Assembly: GCF_002304005.1 (NCBI RefSeq)
Contig: NZ_MRCQ01000017.1
Span: 1 to 64,000, forward strand
From: Flavobacterium sp. ACN6
GTDB lineage: Bacteria; Bacteroidota; Bacteroidia; Flavobacteriales; Flavobacteriaceae
DNA: 64,000 bases
Direction of reading: 5' to 3'
A model generated the notes under the pieces. That model saw nothing but the letters and a program-made list of their open reading frames with translations. It was not told where the DNA came from and did not search any database. A program made the position numbers and the translations under genes. The stretch's first letter is position 1. Each line of letters starts with the position of its first letter. Shown one piece after another: positions 27,017 through 35,948 of the stretch.

Positions 27017-28294
27017 TTACTTCCCTAAAATCCCTTTTTTCAAAATTTGCCCGAAATCGTACATATCTTCATAAGAGCAATACAATGGAACTGGCGCTAA
27101 ACGGATTACGTTGGGCTCACGCCAGTCTGTAATTACACCATTTTTCATTAAATAATCAAATAAGCTTCTTCCTTCTCCATGCAGGAAGACGGATAATTGC
27201 GAAGCTCTTTCTTCTGGATTTGAAGGGGTAATAATTTCAAAATTCCCTTTAACTTCTTTATCTATTTCATGCAGAATAAATTCTAAGTAAGAAGTAATAT
27301 GATCTCGTTTTGTAATTAGAGCGTCCATTCCAACCTCGGCGAACATTTCTACAGAGGCCAAATATGGCGCTAGAGATAAAACTGGAAGATTACTAATCTG
27401 CCATCCTCCCGCTCCGTGAACTGGATCAAAGTTGGGTTCCATTTTAAAACGACGCTCTTTATTATGTCCCCACCAGCCGGCGAATCGTGGTAAATCTGGA
27501 TCGTTGTGATGTCTTTCGTGAACAAAAGCTCCAGAGGCATTTCCTGGTCCAGAATTCATATATTTATAACTGCACCAAGCAGCGAAATCTACATTCCAAT
27601 CGTGAAGTTCTAATTTGATATTTCCAGCGGCGTGTGCCAAATCCCAGCCTACTTTTCCACCAGCTTTATGCCCTGCCGCCGTGATAGTTTTAATATCAAA
27701 AACTTGTCCCGTATAATAATTTACACCTCCAATTAAAACCAAAGCCAGCTCATCTCCAACTTCTTCAATTTTTGCTAAAACATCTTCCAAACGAATATTG
27801 TGTTCGCCTTCTCTTCTTTTAATTTCTACGATTGCATCTTCTGGTTTATATCCGTGAAAATGAACCTGACTCTGAAACATATATTGATCTGATGGAAATG
27901 CTTTTTCTTCGCAGATAATTTTATAACGCTTGCCTTTTGGCTGATAAAATGAAACCATCAATAAGTGAAGATTTACTGTCAAAGTATTCATTACGGTAAC
28001 TTCAGAAGGAAGCGCTCCAACAATTTTACTCAACGGTTCTGCAAATCTTTCTTGATAATCCCACCATGGTTTTTGTGCATAAAAATGACCTTCAACAGCT
28101 AATTCTGCCCAGTCATTCATAACTTCATCAATGTAAGCTTTGGTACGTTTTGGCTGTAATCCTAGAGAATTTCCTGTGAAATAAATGACACGTTTATCAT
28201 TAACTTTTGGAAAAATAAATTGGTCTTGATAATGATTTAATGCATCTTGTGCATCAAGTTGTTTCGCAAATTCGCGTGTATTTTGAAAAGTCAT
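27017..28294 (-). CDS. kynU: Kynureninase
   Basis: A 425-residue PLP enzyme cleaving kynurenine or 3-hydroxykynurenine to (3-hydroxy)anthranilate and alanine. The PLP-lysine site is WCSYKYMNSGPGNASGAFVHERH, and FAGWWGHNKERRFKMEPNFDPVHGAGGWQISN is a family hallmark; VGWDLAHAAGN contains the PLP-ring aspartate. The ATG at 28294 gives MTFQNTREFAKQLD, the usual bacterial start, in place of an upstream TTG. The substrate supplier kynurenine monooxygenase lies at 12084. Monocistronic, flanked by repeat-rich intergenic DNA. Confidence 0.96.
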   Translation of the reverse strand: MTFQNTREFAKQLDAQDALNHYQDQFIFPKVNDKRVIYFTGNSLGLQPKRTKAYIDEVMNDWAELAVEGHFYAQKPWWDYQERFAEPLSKIVGALPSEVTVMNTLTVNLHLLMVSFYQPKGKRYKIICEEKAFPSDQYMFQSQVHFHGYKPEDAIVEIKRREGEHNIRLEDVLAKIEEVGDELALVLIGGVNYYTGQVFDIKTITAAGHKAGGKVGWDLAHAAGNIKLELHDWNVDFAAWCSYKYMNSGPGNASGAFVHERHHNDPDLPRFAGWWGHNKERRFKMEPNFDPVHGAGGWQISNLPVLSLAPYLASVEMFAEVGMDALITKRDHITSYLEFILHEIDKEVKGNFEIITPSNPEERASQLSVFLHGEGRSLFDYLMKNGVITDWREPNVIRLAPVPLYCSYEDMYDFGQILKKGILGK

Positions 28295-28610
28295 TGTGTT
28301 TATTTTGAATCGTAAAAATAACAAAAAATTCGATTATTGTTTCTTTTGTTTCAGGTTTCAGGTTTCGCGTTGATGTGCTTTGGGCGATTTACCGCAAAGT
28401 GCGCGAAGTCTTTTTTTTCGTGAGTGTTTACACATAAAGTCCGAAAAGCTTTGCATTCTTTAGCACTTGGCAAACACAAACTGAGCAAAAATCTTTGCGC
28501 ACTTTGCGGTTAAACTGCAGAACGAACTTGAAACTTGAAACAAAACTATAAAAACAAAAAACCCGACAGGTCTTAAAACGTGTCGGGTCTTTTTATGAAA
28601 TAAATTCTAA
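28295..28610. repeat. Intergenic repeats between kynU and queA
   Basis: Contents: three TTTCAGG-like heptamers (28349-28369), a perfect 14-bp inverted repeat ACCGCAAAGTGCGC (28391-28404 with 28497-28510), an AACTTGA repeat pair (about 28524-28541) and the queA terminator. No gene is supported here. Confidence 0.7.
28559..28590 (-). terminator. Terminator of queA
   Basis: Hairpin of ACCCGACAGGT against ACGTGTCGGGT with a short loop, followed on the minus strand by a T run. It lies 21 bases past the queA stop. The core is shared with the terminator at 321-359. Confidence 0.8.
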
Positions 28611-29660
28611 TTATAGAATTAACATCGCGTCTCCGTAAGAATAGAATTTGTATCCTTCTTTGATCGCTTCGTCGTATGCTTTTTTCATTAAATCATGTCC
28701 ACAGAAAGCAGAAATCATCATTAATAACGTTGATTTTGGCGTGTGGAAATTAGTAATCATACAGTTTGCAATACTAAAATCGTGAGGAGGGAAAATAAAT
28801 TTATTTGTCCATCCTTCGTAAGGATTTAAAGTATTTTGAGAAGAAACAGAACTTTCAATTGCACGCATAGAAGTTGTTCCTACTGCACAAATACGTTTTT
28901 TCTTTGCTTTAGCGTCGTTTACAACATCACAAGCCTCTTGATTGATAATCAATTCTTCTGAGTCCATTTTATGTTTAGACAAATCTTCAACCTCAACTGG
29001 GTTAAAAGTTCCTAAACCAACGTGAAGTGTTACTTCAGCAAAATTTACTCCTTTGATTTCTAATTTTTTCAAAAGGTGTTTTGAGAAGTGTAAACCAGCA
29101 GTTGGCGCCGCTACAGCTCCTTCTTCTTTTGCATAGATAGTTTGGTATCTTTCAGCATCTTCTGCAGTTACTTCTCTGTTAATATATTTAGGAATTGGAG
29201 TTTCTCCAAGTTCTGTCAATTTGTTTCTGAATTCTTCATAAGAACCATCGTATAAGAAACGTAAAGTTCTACCACGAGAAGTTGTATTGTCGATTACCTC
29301 AGCAACTAATGAATCGTCATCACCAAAATAAAGTTTGTTACCAATACGGATTTTTCTAGCCGGATCAACTAAAACATCCCAAAGACGCTGCTCTGAATTC
29401 AATTCTCTTAATAAGAAAACCTCAATTCTAGCTCCAGTTTTTTCTTTGTTTCCGTACAAACGTGCAGGGAAAACTTTTGTATTGTTAAGGATTAAAACGT
29501 CTCCGTCATCAAAATAATTGATAACATCTTTAAACATTTTATGCTCTATAGTTTGTTTTTTACGGTCAATTACCATCAAACGAGACTCATCTCTGTTTTC
29601 TGCTGGAAATTCAGCCAAAAGTTCTTTCGGTAAATTGAAATTGAAGTGTGATAATTTCAT
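28611..29660 (-). CDS. queA: S-adenosylmethionine:tRNA ribosyltransferase-isomerase
   Basis: A 349-residue enzyme that transfers the ribosyl part of SAM to preQ1-modified tRNA to make epoxyqueuosine. Motifs: FNLPKELLAEFPAENRDESRLMVID at the start, GDVLILNNTKVFPARL, AAPTAGLHFSKHLL and HVGLGTFNPV, MITNFHTPKSTLLMMISAF, all diagnostic. Length is typical. It has its own promoter (29723-29755) and terminator. Together with queE at 3637 it shows an active queuosine pathway, its genes scattered. Confidence 0.97.
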   Translation of the reverse strand: MKLSHFNFNLPKELLAEFPAENRDESRLMVIDRKKQTIEHKMFKDVINYFDDGDVLILNNTKVFPARLYGNKEKTGARIEVFLLRELNSEQRLWDVLVDPARKIRIGNKLYFGDDDSLVAEVIDNTTSRGRTLRFLYDGSYEEFRNKLTELGETPIPKYINREVTAEDAERYQTIYAKEEGAVAAPTAGLHFSKHLLKKLEIKGVNFAEVTLHVGLGTFNPVEVEDLSKHKMDSEELIINQEACDVVNDAKAKKKRICAVGTTSMRAIESSVSSQNTLNPYEGWTNKFIFPPHDFSIANCMITNFHTPKSTLLMMISAFCGHDLMKKAYDEAIKEGYKFYSYGDAMLIL

Positions 29661-29722
29661 ATTTGAAGTTAGATTTTAAAATATCAATCTTAGACTTTTT
29701 TATCTAAAATTTTAAATCGCCT

Positions 29723-29755
29723 GCAAATATACGATTGTGAGATAGGCGTTGTCAA
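29723..29755 (-). promoter_or_regulatory. Promoter of queA
   Basis: Minus strand TTG, 21 bases, TATATTTGC: a full match to the TTG and TAnnTTTGC elements of Bacteroidota promoters. It lies 63 bases upstream of the queA ATG. Confidence 0.65.
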
Positions 29756-29948
29756 GTGTTTTGACGTTTATTTTCAAAAGTCGTTGATTTAGTGCGGTTT
29801 TGCAATGACTTAAAAACACATTATTTAAATTAATTTTAACTTTTTTGAACCATATTACTTCTATAAGTTCATACTAGCTGGGATTTTTACATACTATTTA
29901 AACCTGACAGGTTTAAAAACCTGTCAGGTTTGCTATTAAATGTACATA

Positions 29949-29974
29949 AAAAAACCTCTGGTTAAAACCAGAGG
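29949..29974 (-). terminator. Terminator of aroA
   Basis: Nine-bp hairpin CCTCTGGTT / AACCAGAGG (29955-29963 with 29966-29974), with a seven-T run on the minus strand. It marks the end of the long minus-strand aromatic gene series before queA. Confidence 0.8.
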
Positions 29975-30042
29975 CTATGTGTATTTAGCTTTGCAGTGCG
30001 CTTTTATTTAAATGAACTTATATTTCTTATATGGTTCAAAAA

Positions 30043-31272
30043 CTACAGTTCTGAGATCTGGAAGTTTAAAGCTTTTAAATCATTCCAGAAATCTGGGTAT
30101 GATTTTGAAACTACTTCGGCATCATCAATAATAATTGGAACTTTTATTGCTAAAGGCGCAAATGCCATTGCCATACGATGATCGTTGTATGTCGCGATAT
30201 GCACATCATGATTTATATTTTGTGAAGGCACTAAAGTCAAACTGTCATTGGTTACCGAAATATTGGCTCCTAATTTTGTAAGCTCAATTCGAAGCGCTTC
30301 CAATCTATCTGTTTCTTTAATTTTTAAAGTATGCAGACCCGTTAAATGGCATCCAATTCCTAAACCTAAACAAGTAACAACAATTGTCTGTGCAATATCT
30401 GGAGTATTATTCAATTCAAAATTCACATCTTGATAATTATATCCAGCCACTTTTTCCAAAGTCATTTTATTGTTTTGAAAAGTAGTTTTTACTCCCATTT
30501 TTTCATAAAGAGAAACTAGTTCAGAATCTCCCTGAAGACTGTTTTCTTTATAACTGCTTAAAGTTATTTTTGCAGCATCGGCCAAAGCAACAAGACTAAA
30601 GAAATAAGAAGCGGAACTCCAATCTGATTCTACCACCATTTCTTTTGATTCAACAGATTCTTTAGGATAAACTTTGATCACGTTTCCTTCAAAACTAGTT
30701 TGAATATCTAAATCATTCAGCAAAGCCAAAGTCATTTTGATATACGGAATCGAAGTAATTTCTCCTTCTAAAGTCAATTCTAAGCCATTATCTAGTTTTG
30801 AAGCTACTAATAAAAGTGCCGAAATATATTGACTGCTTACATTTGCCGCCAATTTTACTTTTGAGTCCGTAACTTTTTTTCCTTTGATTCGAATTGGCGG
30901 ATAACCTTCTTCTTTTTCATATGAAATTTCAACCCCTAATTGTGCCAAAGCTTCAACCAAAATTTTTATTGGTCGCTCCTGCATTCTGCTGGATCCTGTT
31001 AAAACAACTTCTCTGCCTTCATTAACAGCAAAATAAGCGGTTAAAAAACGCATTGCTGTTCCTGCGTGATGTATGTCTACAATTTCTTCATTACCTGCCA
31101 GAGCTTTCTGCATTACTTCGCTGTCATCAGAGTTTGAAGTATTTGATAATGTAATATTTGGAAATAAAGCTTTCAGTAATAATAAGCGGTTTGTTTCGCT
31201 TTTAGAACCTGTGATATTTAGTTGCGAATCATCAATTGTTAATTGCGAATTCGTGCTTAATTTTAAATTCAT
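30043..31272 (-). CDS. aroA: 3-phosphoshikimate 1-carboxyvinyltransferase (EPSP synthase)
   Basis: A 409-residue enzyme of the shikimate pathway joining shikimate-3-phosphate and PEP. Key motifs: GSKSETNRLLLL (substrate-binding Lys-Ser), HAGTAMRFLTAYFA, QYISALLLVA, and DHRMAMAFAPLA near the C-terminus. It is somewhat shorter than the usual 425-430 residues, as in other Bacteroidota. The first 20 codons lie in a degenerate heptamer array (31218-31252) that encodes NSQLTIDDSQLN, so the N-terminus has been reshaped by repeat DNA. Context: same strand as the Phe/Tyr genes. Confidence 0.96.
   Translation of the reverse strand: MNLKLSTNSQLTIDDSQLNITGSKSETNRLLLLKALFPNITLSNTSNSDDSEVMQKALAGNEEIVDIHHAGTAMRFLTAYFAVNEGREVVLTGSSRMQERPIKILVEALAQLGVEISYEKEEGYPPIRIKGKKVTDSKVKLAANVSSQYISALLLVASKLDNGLELTLEGEITSIPYIKMTLALLNDLDIQTSFEGNVIKVYPKESVESKEMVVESDWSSASYFFSLVALADAAKITLSSYKENSLQGDSELVSLYEKMGVKTTFQNNKMTLEKVAGYNYQDVNFELNNTPDIAQTIVVTCLGLGIGCHLTGLHTLKIKETDRLEALRIELTKLGANISVTNDSLTLVPSQNINHDVHIATYNDHRMAMAFAPLAIKVPIIIDDAEVVSKSYPDFWNDLKALNFQISEL
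31218..31252. repeat. Heptameric repeat inside the aroA 5' end
   Basis: Plus-strand units TTAGTTG, CGAATCA, TCAATTG, TTAATTG, CGAATTC. They are in perfect 7-bp register and code for residues 7-18 of AroA, before the conserved GSKSETN motif. Because seven is not a multiple of three, addition or loss of one unit would shift the frame. Confidence 0.65.
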
Positions 31273-31370
31273 GATATTAGTTATGTGTTGCGAATTACGA
31301 GTAACATAATTCAGGCACGCAATTTACCACTCCTCGCGCGTAAATCAAAATTCACGTCGAAATTTCACAA

Positions 31371-31697
31371 TTATTTCAATTTATCGTTGTTTTTGTGACG
31401 ATCTTTATCTCTAACCGATTTTAAGTCCATTTTTTTATCAAAAGCAGCTTGCAAATCGATTCCGGTTTGATTGGCCAGACATAAAACCACGAAAACAACA
31501 TCGGCTAATTCTTCGCCTAAATCTTTATTCTTATCGCTTTCTTTTTCAGATTGCTCCCCGTATCTGCGTGCGATGATTCTAGCCACTTCTCCAACCTCTT
31601 CTGTTAACTGTGCCATGTTGGTTAATTCATTGAAATAACGAACACCATGTTCTTTTATCCAGGTATCAACATCTAATTGGGCATTTTTTAAATCCAT
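31371..31697 (-). CDS. MazG-like nucleotide pyrophosphohydrolase
   Basis: A 108-residue single-domain MazG-fold protein of the RS21-C6/iMazG type. Metal ligands are in LTEEVGEVARIIARRYGEQS and DLGEELADVVFVVLCLANQTGID, fitting the EExxE...ExxD pattern. It hydrolyses non-canonical or modified (d)NTPs to monophosphates; exact substrate unknown. It lies between the DUF3857 array and aroA in the long minus-strand series. Confidence 0.9.
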   Translation of the reverse strand: MDLKNAQLDVDTWIKEHGVRYFNELTNMAQLTEEVGEVARIIARRYGEQSEKESDKNKDLGEELADVVFVVLCLANQTGIDLQAAFDKKMDLKSVRDKDRHKNNDKLK

Positions 31698-31741
31698 AAT
31701 TTTAATTTTTAAGCAAAATTAATTTTAATCTTCCAATCTTG

Positions 31742-33712
31742 CTATATTCTTTTTAAGACAATTTTTTCATTTTGGCTGGCAATTATTTTTTGAAAAAACT
31801 CTTTCAGCATATCATATTCGTCAGCCGTGAAAATGGGACTGTTTATTTGTATTCCCACCTTTATCTGTATTTTGTTTTCCTCAGTATTCATATTCATGAT
31901 GTAAGAGGTTCCGTTATTTTCTGTACTTATTTTTACCGGTTTAGGCAAAGACTCAACGCCATAACCATCTGGAACATCATAAAACACGTTATAAACTTGG
32001 TGAACCGGATAACCGAAATAAATTGGCAGCTGTCGTTCTTCTTGTTTGAAAGGGTTATTAGTATCTGTATAAAAAAGTATCGGTTTAATATATATTTTAT
32101 CCCCAATTATATCATACAAATTATTGGATGTAAAATCAAAACTTTCTAAAGTTGACTTAGAAAAATTATCATTTTTATTCTCTACTTGATAATTGCCAAT
32201 TTCAATTTTATTTAAATCATTTTCCAGTTTCTCAACATAAGATTCTTCACTATTACCAGCATTTTTTTCTCTAAAAACAAGCGCTGCATAATCTGTTTTT
32301 CTTACTTTGACATTTCCTTCCATTTTCATTTTCTCAGGGTGAATTTCAGCCATTACACTGAAAATTTCTTTAGAAGGAGTAGTTGGAATCATGTCTATTT
32401 CTTCAGAAGAACCATCTTGTTTTATAAGTCTTCCTTTCCAGTTTAGAAGATTTAAAGGCACAATACCTAGCGTCGTATATTTATTAGATGCATCTAATAA
32501 AATTTTCTTTCCATCAATTTCAGCACTTGCTATTACGTAATTAAAATCTGTTCTATTTGGAAATACTGGAACGCCATTTTCAATAGTGCTGACTAAAACT
32601 GGATATGTAGCTATTCCCGCCGATCTAAGCATTGAAATCAGAATGAAATTTATTTCAGCAGTATTTCCAGTTTGCGCTATGTATGCCTTTTTAACTCCTG
32701 TATCTGTCAAATATCCTTTCCTTTTGTTCCAATTCATTTTCTTTTGGACAAACTTAAAAATCGCATCCAATTTTTCTTGCTGTGTATTTACAGTTTGCAG
32801 AATGATTTTTAAGTCTTGGGCAAAATAATTTATTTCTTTAAGTTCTTCACCAAAACTTTCGTTTTTATAAATTGTCTTGGCAACCTCTTCCCATGTAGTG
32901 GTATAATTTACGACAGGTTCATCAGGAAATCTTTTTCGTTCTAGCTCATTTCGGATTGCTCCAAGATAGTTTTCAATATTATCTACAAATTTTTCCTCTT
33001 TTAAAGCTGGAATGTCAGATGAGGTAAACACAGCATTAATTTGTTTGTAGCCTGTAATATTAGCTTGGCTTGTTTGTACGACGTCAGCTTTGGAATCAAT
33101 TTTTAATTTACCAACGAATAATGTTTTGTAAATAAAAAACTCTGGGATTTCAGTTTTGTACTCGAAATAATTAACAGGAACATCGTATTGAATTTCAAAA
33201 TCAGGAAGTCTAATTAAGTTTTCAGATTTTAAAACATATTTAAATTCGATAACCGAGCCTACTTTTACATTTGGCAAAGTAATGGATGCGCGATTCCAAT
33301 ATTTGTTTATTTTATTTTTAAAACTGCCTTCGCTGTTCAATTTTGTTTTTACTACTGCTCCATTTTCAAGATTATAGGTTACAGCATTAGAAAATTTAAC
33401 AGAATCGTCATTTAAGTTTTCATATCCAACGTAGTAAGATACTTCTTGATTGGCCCACTTTAAACCTTCTGGTTTATAAATTTTAATTTTAAATTCATAT
33501 ACATTATTGGCCACAAACCCTTTTCCTGATATATAAGTAAAAAAAGTTATTCCTTTTTTAAATAAAATTGCGGCGGGAGCTGCGGTATCTTTTGGATTGG
33601 TTTTTTCCTCCAATTCTGCTAGAGTAACTTTCCCTAACTCATAATTTTGAGCACTTAATTTTGAAATATTACCCATTAAGAAAAGAAAGAATACAATAGA
33701 ACGAAACTCCAT
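31742..33712 (-). CDS. DUF3857/transglutaminase-like protein, catalytic residues lost
   Basis: A 656-residue secreted protein: signal peptide (about residues 1-21), DUF3857 domain, a transglutaminase-like domain (about 300-420) and a C-terminal beta domain. Compared with the paralogue at 35949, where the active site reads GYGDCKA, here the same place reads TGNTAEINF, so Cys is absent; the histidine position reads FNYVIA (His to Asn); the acidic residue remains (LLDASN). The protein is therefore probably a non-enzymatic binding form. It follows the relic at 33715-33906 by two bases. Close relative of the gene at 33907, hence tandem duplication. Confidence 0.87.
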   Translation of the reverse strand: MEFRSIVFFLFLMGNISKLSAQNYELGKVTLAELEEKTNPKDTAAPAAILFKKGITFFTYISGKGFVANNVYEFKIKIYKPEGLKWANQEVSYYVGYENLNDDSVKFSNAVTYNLENGAVVKTKLNSEGSFKNKINKYWNRASITLPNVKVGSVIEFKYVLKSENLIRLPDFEIQYDVPVNYFEYKTEIPEFFIYKTLFVGKLKIDSKADVVQTSQANITGYKQINAVFTSSDIPALKEEKFVDNIENYLGAIRNELERKRFPDEPVVNYTTTWEEVAKTIYKNESFGEELKEINYFAQDLKIILQTVNTQQEKLDAIFKFVQKKMNWNKRKGYLTDTGVKKAYIAQTGNTAEINFILISMLRSAGIATYPVLVSTIENGVPVFPNRTDFNYVIASAEIDGKKILLDASNKYTTLGIVPLNLLNWKGRLIKQDGSSEEIDMIPTTPSKEIFSVMAEIHPEKMKMEGNVKVRKTDYAALVFREKNAGNSEESYVEKLENDLNKIEIGNYQVENKNDNFSKSTLESFDFTSNNLYDIIGDKIYIKPILFYTDTNNPFKQEERQLPIYFGYPVHQVYNVFYDVPDGYGVESLPKPVKISTENNGTSYIMNMNTEENKIQIKVGIQINSPIFTADEYDMLKEFFQKIIASQNEKIVLKRI

Positions 33713-33714
33713 TT

Positions 33715-33906
33715 TTAGATTTTTTTTAGAACATTTTTTTCATTTTGACTAACAATCATTTTTTGAAAAAGGGTTTTCAATGCAATGTAGTCCTCTGCAG
33801 CAAAAATACTATTGTTAATGTCTTTTGAAAAGCTAAATTGAATTTTGTTTCCTTCACTTAAAACATTTAACATTAGCCGGTGCCGAAGAAGGACCGCATT
33901 TTCATA
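33715..33906 (-). pseudogene. C-terminal relic of a third DUF3857 paralogue
   Basis: Read on the minus strand, this gap translates without a stop for 63 codons (ENAVLLRHRLMLNVLSEG, then FAAEDYIALKTLFQKMIVSQ, then NEKNVLKKI and TAA). It aligns along its length with the C-termini of both neighbours (MLKEFFQKIIASQNEKIVLKRI and MLKEYYKGMIAKETEKIVLKRI). It starts in the same frame directly after the TAA of the gene at 33907 and stops 2 bases before the ATG of the gene at 31742. It thus appears to be what remains after deletion within a three-gene tandem array. An internal ATG at codon 11 could give a short peptide, but expression is doubtful. Confidence 0.85.
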
Positions 33907-35925
33907 TTAAATACGTTTTAATACAATTTTCTCTGTTTCTTTTGCAATCATTCCTTTGTAATACTCCTTTAGCATATCATAACTTTCTGCAGATACAATT
34001 GCTTGATTAATTTGATGCATTACAGAAATTTGAAGTGTATTTTCGTTTGCTGCAATATTATACTTAAAAGATCCTAAATTATTTTCCATAGTAACCAATG
34101 CCGGAGCAGGCAATGTTTCTACAGCAAAACCATCTGGAATTTTAATGGTAATGTTATACTTGTCTGCAAAAGGGTAACTAAAATCGACTGGATATTCTCG
34201 AACCTCTTGTTTGAAAGGATTTTTCTCATTTGTAAAAAACAACATCGGATTTACATAAATTTTCCCTCCTATTAATTCGCACAAATTATTCCCTGTAAAA
34301 GAATATGTTTCTATAATAGGCAGTAGAATATCTTTTTCATTTGTTTTGGAGTATTCGCTTATTTCAATTTTATTGTTTCTATTTTCTAATTTTTCTAAAT
34401 ACTCTTCCTCTTTTACATTGAAAATATTATCTCTAGTAATCATAGCATTATAATCTTGAGATTGTCTTCTTGTTTTTCCGGTAACTTTTCCATCGGCTTC
34501 AATATTAAAAGTTAGAAACACATTATTGTTTGATGTTTTTTCTGGCATCAAATTAATCTCTTCTGATGTTCCATTTTTTCTTATTAATCTTCCTGACCAA
34601 TTTAGCACTCTGAGAGGTAATATATTTGGCGTTGAAAACTTCTCAGATGCATCTAATAAAATATAGCCATTTGGAGTTTCTACGGCTGCAATTACATAAT
34701 TAAAAGCAGTTCTGTTAGGAAACAAAGCAATACCATTAGATCGTGTACTTACTAATACTGGATTTGCCGTTAAGCCAGAATAACGAAGCATGGCTGTAAG
34801 CATTAGATTAATATCTGCAATATTTCCTGTTTTTTCTTTATACGCTTTTTTAACACCACTATCGCAGCCATATCCTGGATAACCATTCCATTTAACAGTT
34901 GTTTTAACATGATTTAAAATTGCCCATATTTTTTCTTCTGGTGTATTAAGACCTGCAAGCAGTTTTTTAATATCATCTTCAAAATAACCTGTTTTATTCA
35001 ATTCAGGCCCAAAATCTTCATATTCATAAATTGTTTTTACAACCGAATTCCAATCTGTTGAAAATTCTTTAATTGGTTTATTTGGAAATTTTGTAACCGC
35101 CAATTCATGCGCTATTGAAGAGGTATAATTTTCAATATTATTTACAAATGCTTCCTCTTTCATTGCAGGAAAATCTACAGCAGTATAAGTAGTTTTAAGC
35201 TCCACATAATCGACCTTTTCACTCGAATATTCTGTTTTAACGGCACCTAACCCTGTTGGAACACTTCTTTCTTTACTATTAAAAACTATAGACTTATTAT
35301 TTTTTGTGGTAACTGCTTTAGGAAAAATATACCCTTTTTGTCTTGGACTAAAAATATAATATTCTGGAATATAGGTTGAAAATTCAGAATAATTTACAGG
35401 GATGCTGGTTTGAAAATCCCACTCTCTTATCATTTCAAATGGGGTGCGAATAAAGTATTTAAATTCAATTACCGAACCCTCTTTTACATTAGGCATTGTT
35501 AGCTTTTTCTGAGATCTATATTTATTTAGAACTTCATCAAAAACGCCATCGCTTTTGAGCTTTGTTTTTTCAATTTTACCGTTTACTAAATTATACGTAA
35601 CTGCATCAGAAATGGACACTTTTTCTTTGGTATTGCTTGAGGAATAATACCAAACTTCTTGATTTGCCCAGTCATATCCTTCTTTTTTATAAATTTTAAT
35701 TCTGGTTTCTACTTCTGTTATTGTTACAAATCCTTCATTCATATCATATTCAAGACGCGACAATCCTTTTTTGTACAAAATAGCGGCAGACGCTGAAGAA
35801 TCTTTTGGATGCACTTTCTCTTCAAGTTCTGCTACTGAAACTTTTCCTAATTTAAACTCCTGCGAAATTGCTTTGTGAGTGAATAAGGAAATTACAAACA
35901 AGATAAATAGATTAATAATTTTCAT
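33907..35925 (-). CDS. DUF3857/transglutaminase-like protein, catalytic residues lost
   Basis: A 672-residue secreted paralogue of the gene at 31742, with signal peptide (IINLFILFVISLFTHKAISQ), DUF3857 domain and transglutaminase-like domain. The expected active-site Cys is replaced (KTGNIADINLMLTAML) and the His site reads AFNYVIAAV, while LLDASEK keeps the acidic residue. Shared changes in both paralogues mean the losses predate their duplication. Spacing to the catalytic-type gene at 35949 is 23 bases, so they form one operon. Confidence 0.88.
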   Translation of the reverse strand: MKIINLFILFVISLFTHKAISQEFKLGKVSVAELEEKVHPKDSSASAAILYKKGLSRLEYDMNEGFVTITEVETRIKIYKKEGYDWANQEVWYYSSSNTKEKVSISDAVTYNLVNGKIEKTKLKSDGVFDEVLNKYRSQKKLTMPNVKEGSVIEFKYFIRTPFEMIREWDFQTSIPVNYSEFSTYIPEYYIFSPRQKGYIFPKAVTTKNNKSIVFNSKERSVPTGLGAVKTEYSSEKVDYVELKTTYTAVDFPAMKEEAFVNNIENYTSSIAHELAVTKFPNKPIKEFSTDWNSVVKTIYEYEDFGPELNKTGYFEDDIKKLLAGLNTPEEKIWAILNHVKTTVKWNGYPGYGCDSGVKKAYKEKTGNIADINLMLTAMLRYSGLTANPVLVSTRSNGIALFPNRTAFNYVIAAVETPNGYILLDASEKFSTPNILPLRVLNWSGRLIRKNGTSEEINLMPEKTSNNNVFLTFNIEADGKVTGKTRRQSQDYNAMITRDNIFNVKEEEYLEKLENRNNKIEISEYSKTNEKDILLPIIETYSFTGNNLCELIGGKIYVNPMLFFTNEKNPFKQEVREYPVDFSYPFADKYNITIKIPDGFAVETLPAPALVTMENNLGSFKYNIAANENTLQISVMHQINQAIVSAESYDMLKEYYKGMIAKETEKIVLKRI

Positions 35926-35948
35926 TGGTGTTTTTGGTTTATGATTGG

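Larger units (their letters stand above)
29661..30042. other. Intergenic region queA / aroA
   Basis: About 380 bases. It holds the queA promoter, a perfect 15-bp AAACCTGACAGGTTT palindrome pair (29900-29914 with 29917-29931) and the aroA terminator (29949-29974). No gene is supported. The last part (30012-30038) resembles half of the ACTTATATAACTTACATGGTTT inverted repeat at 52104-52177. Confidence 0.65.
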
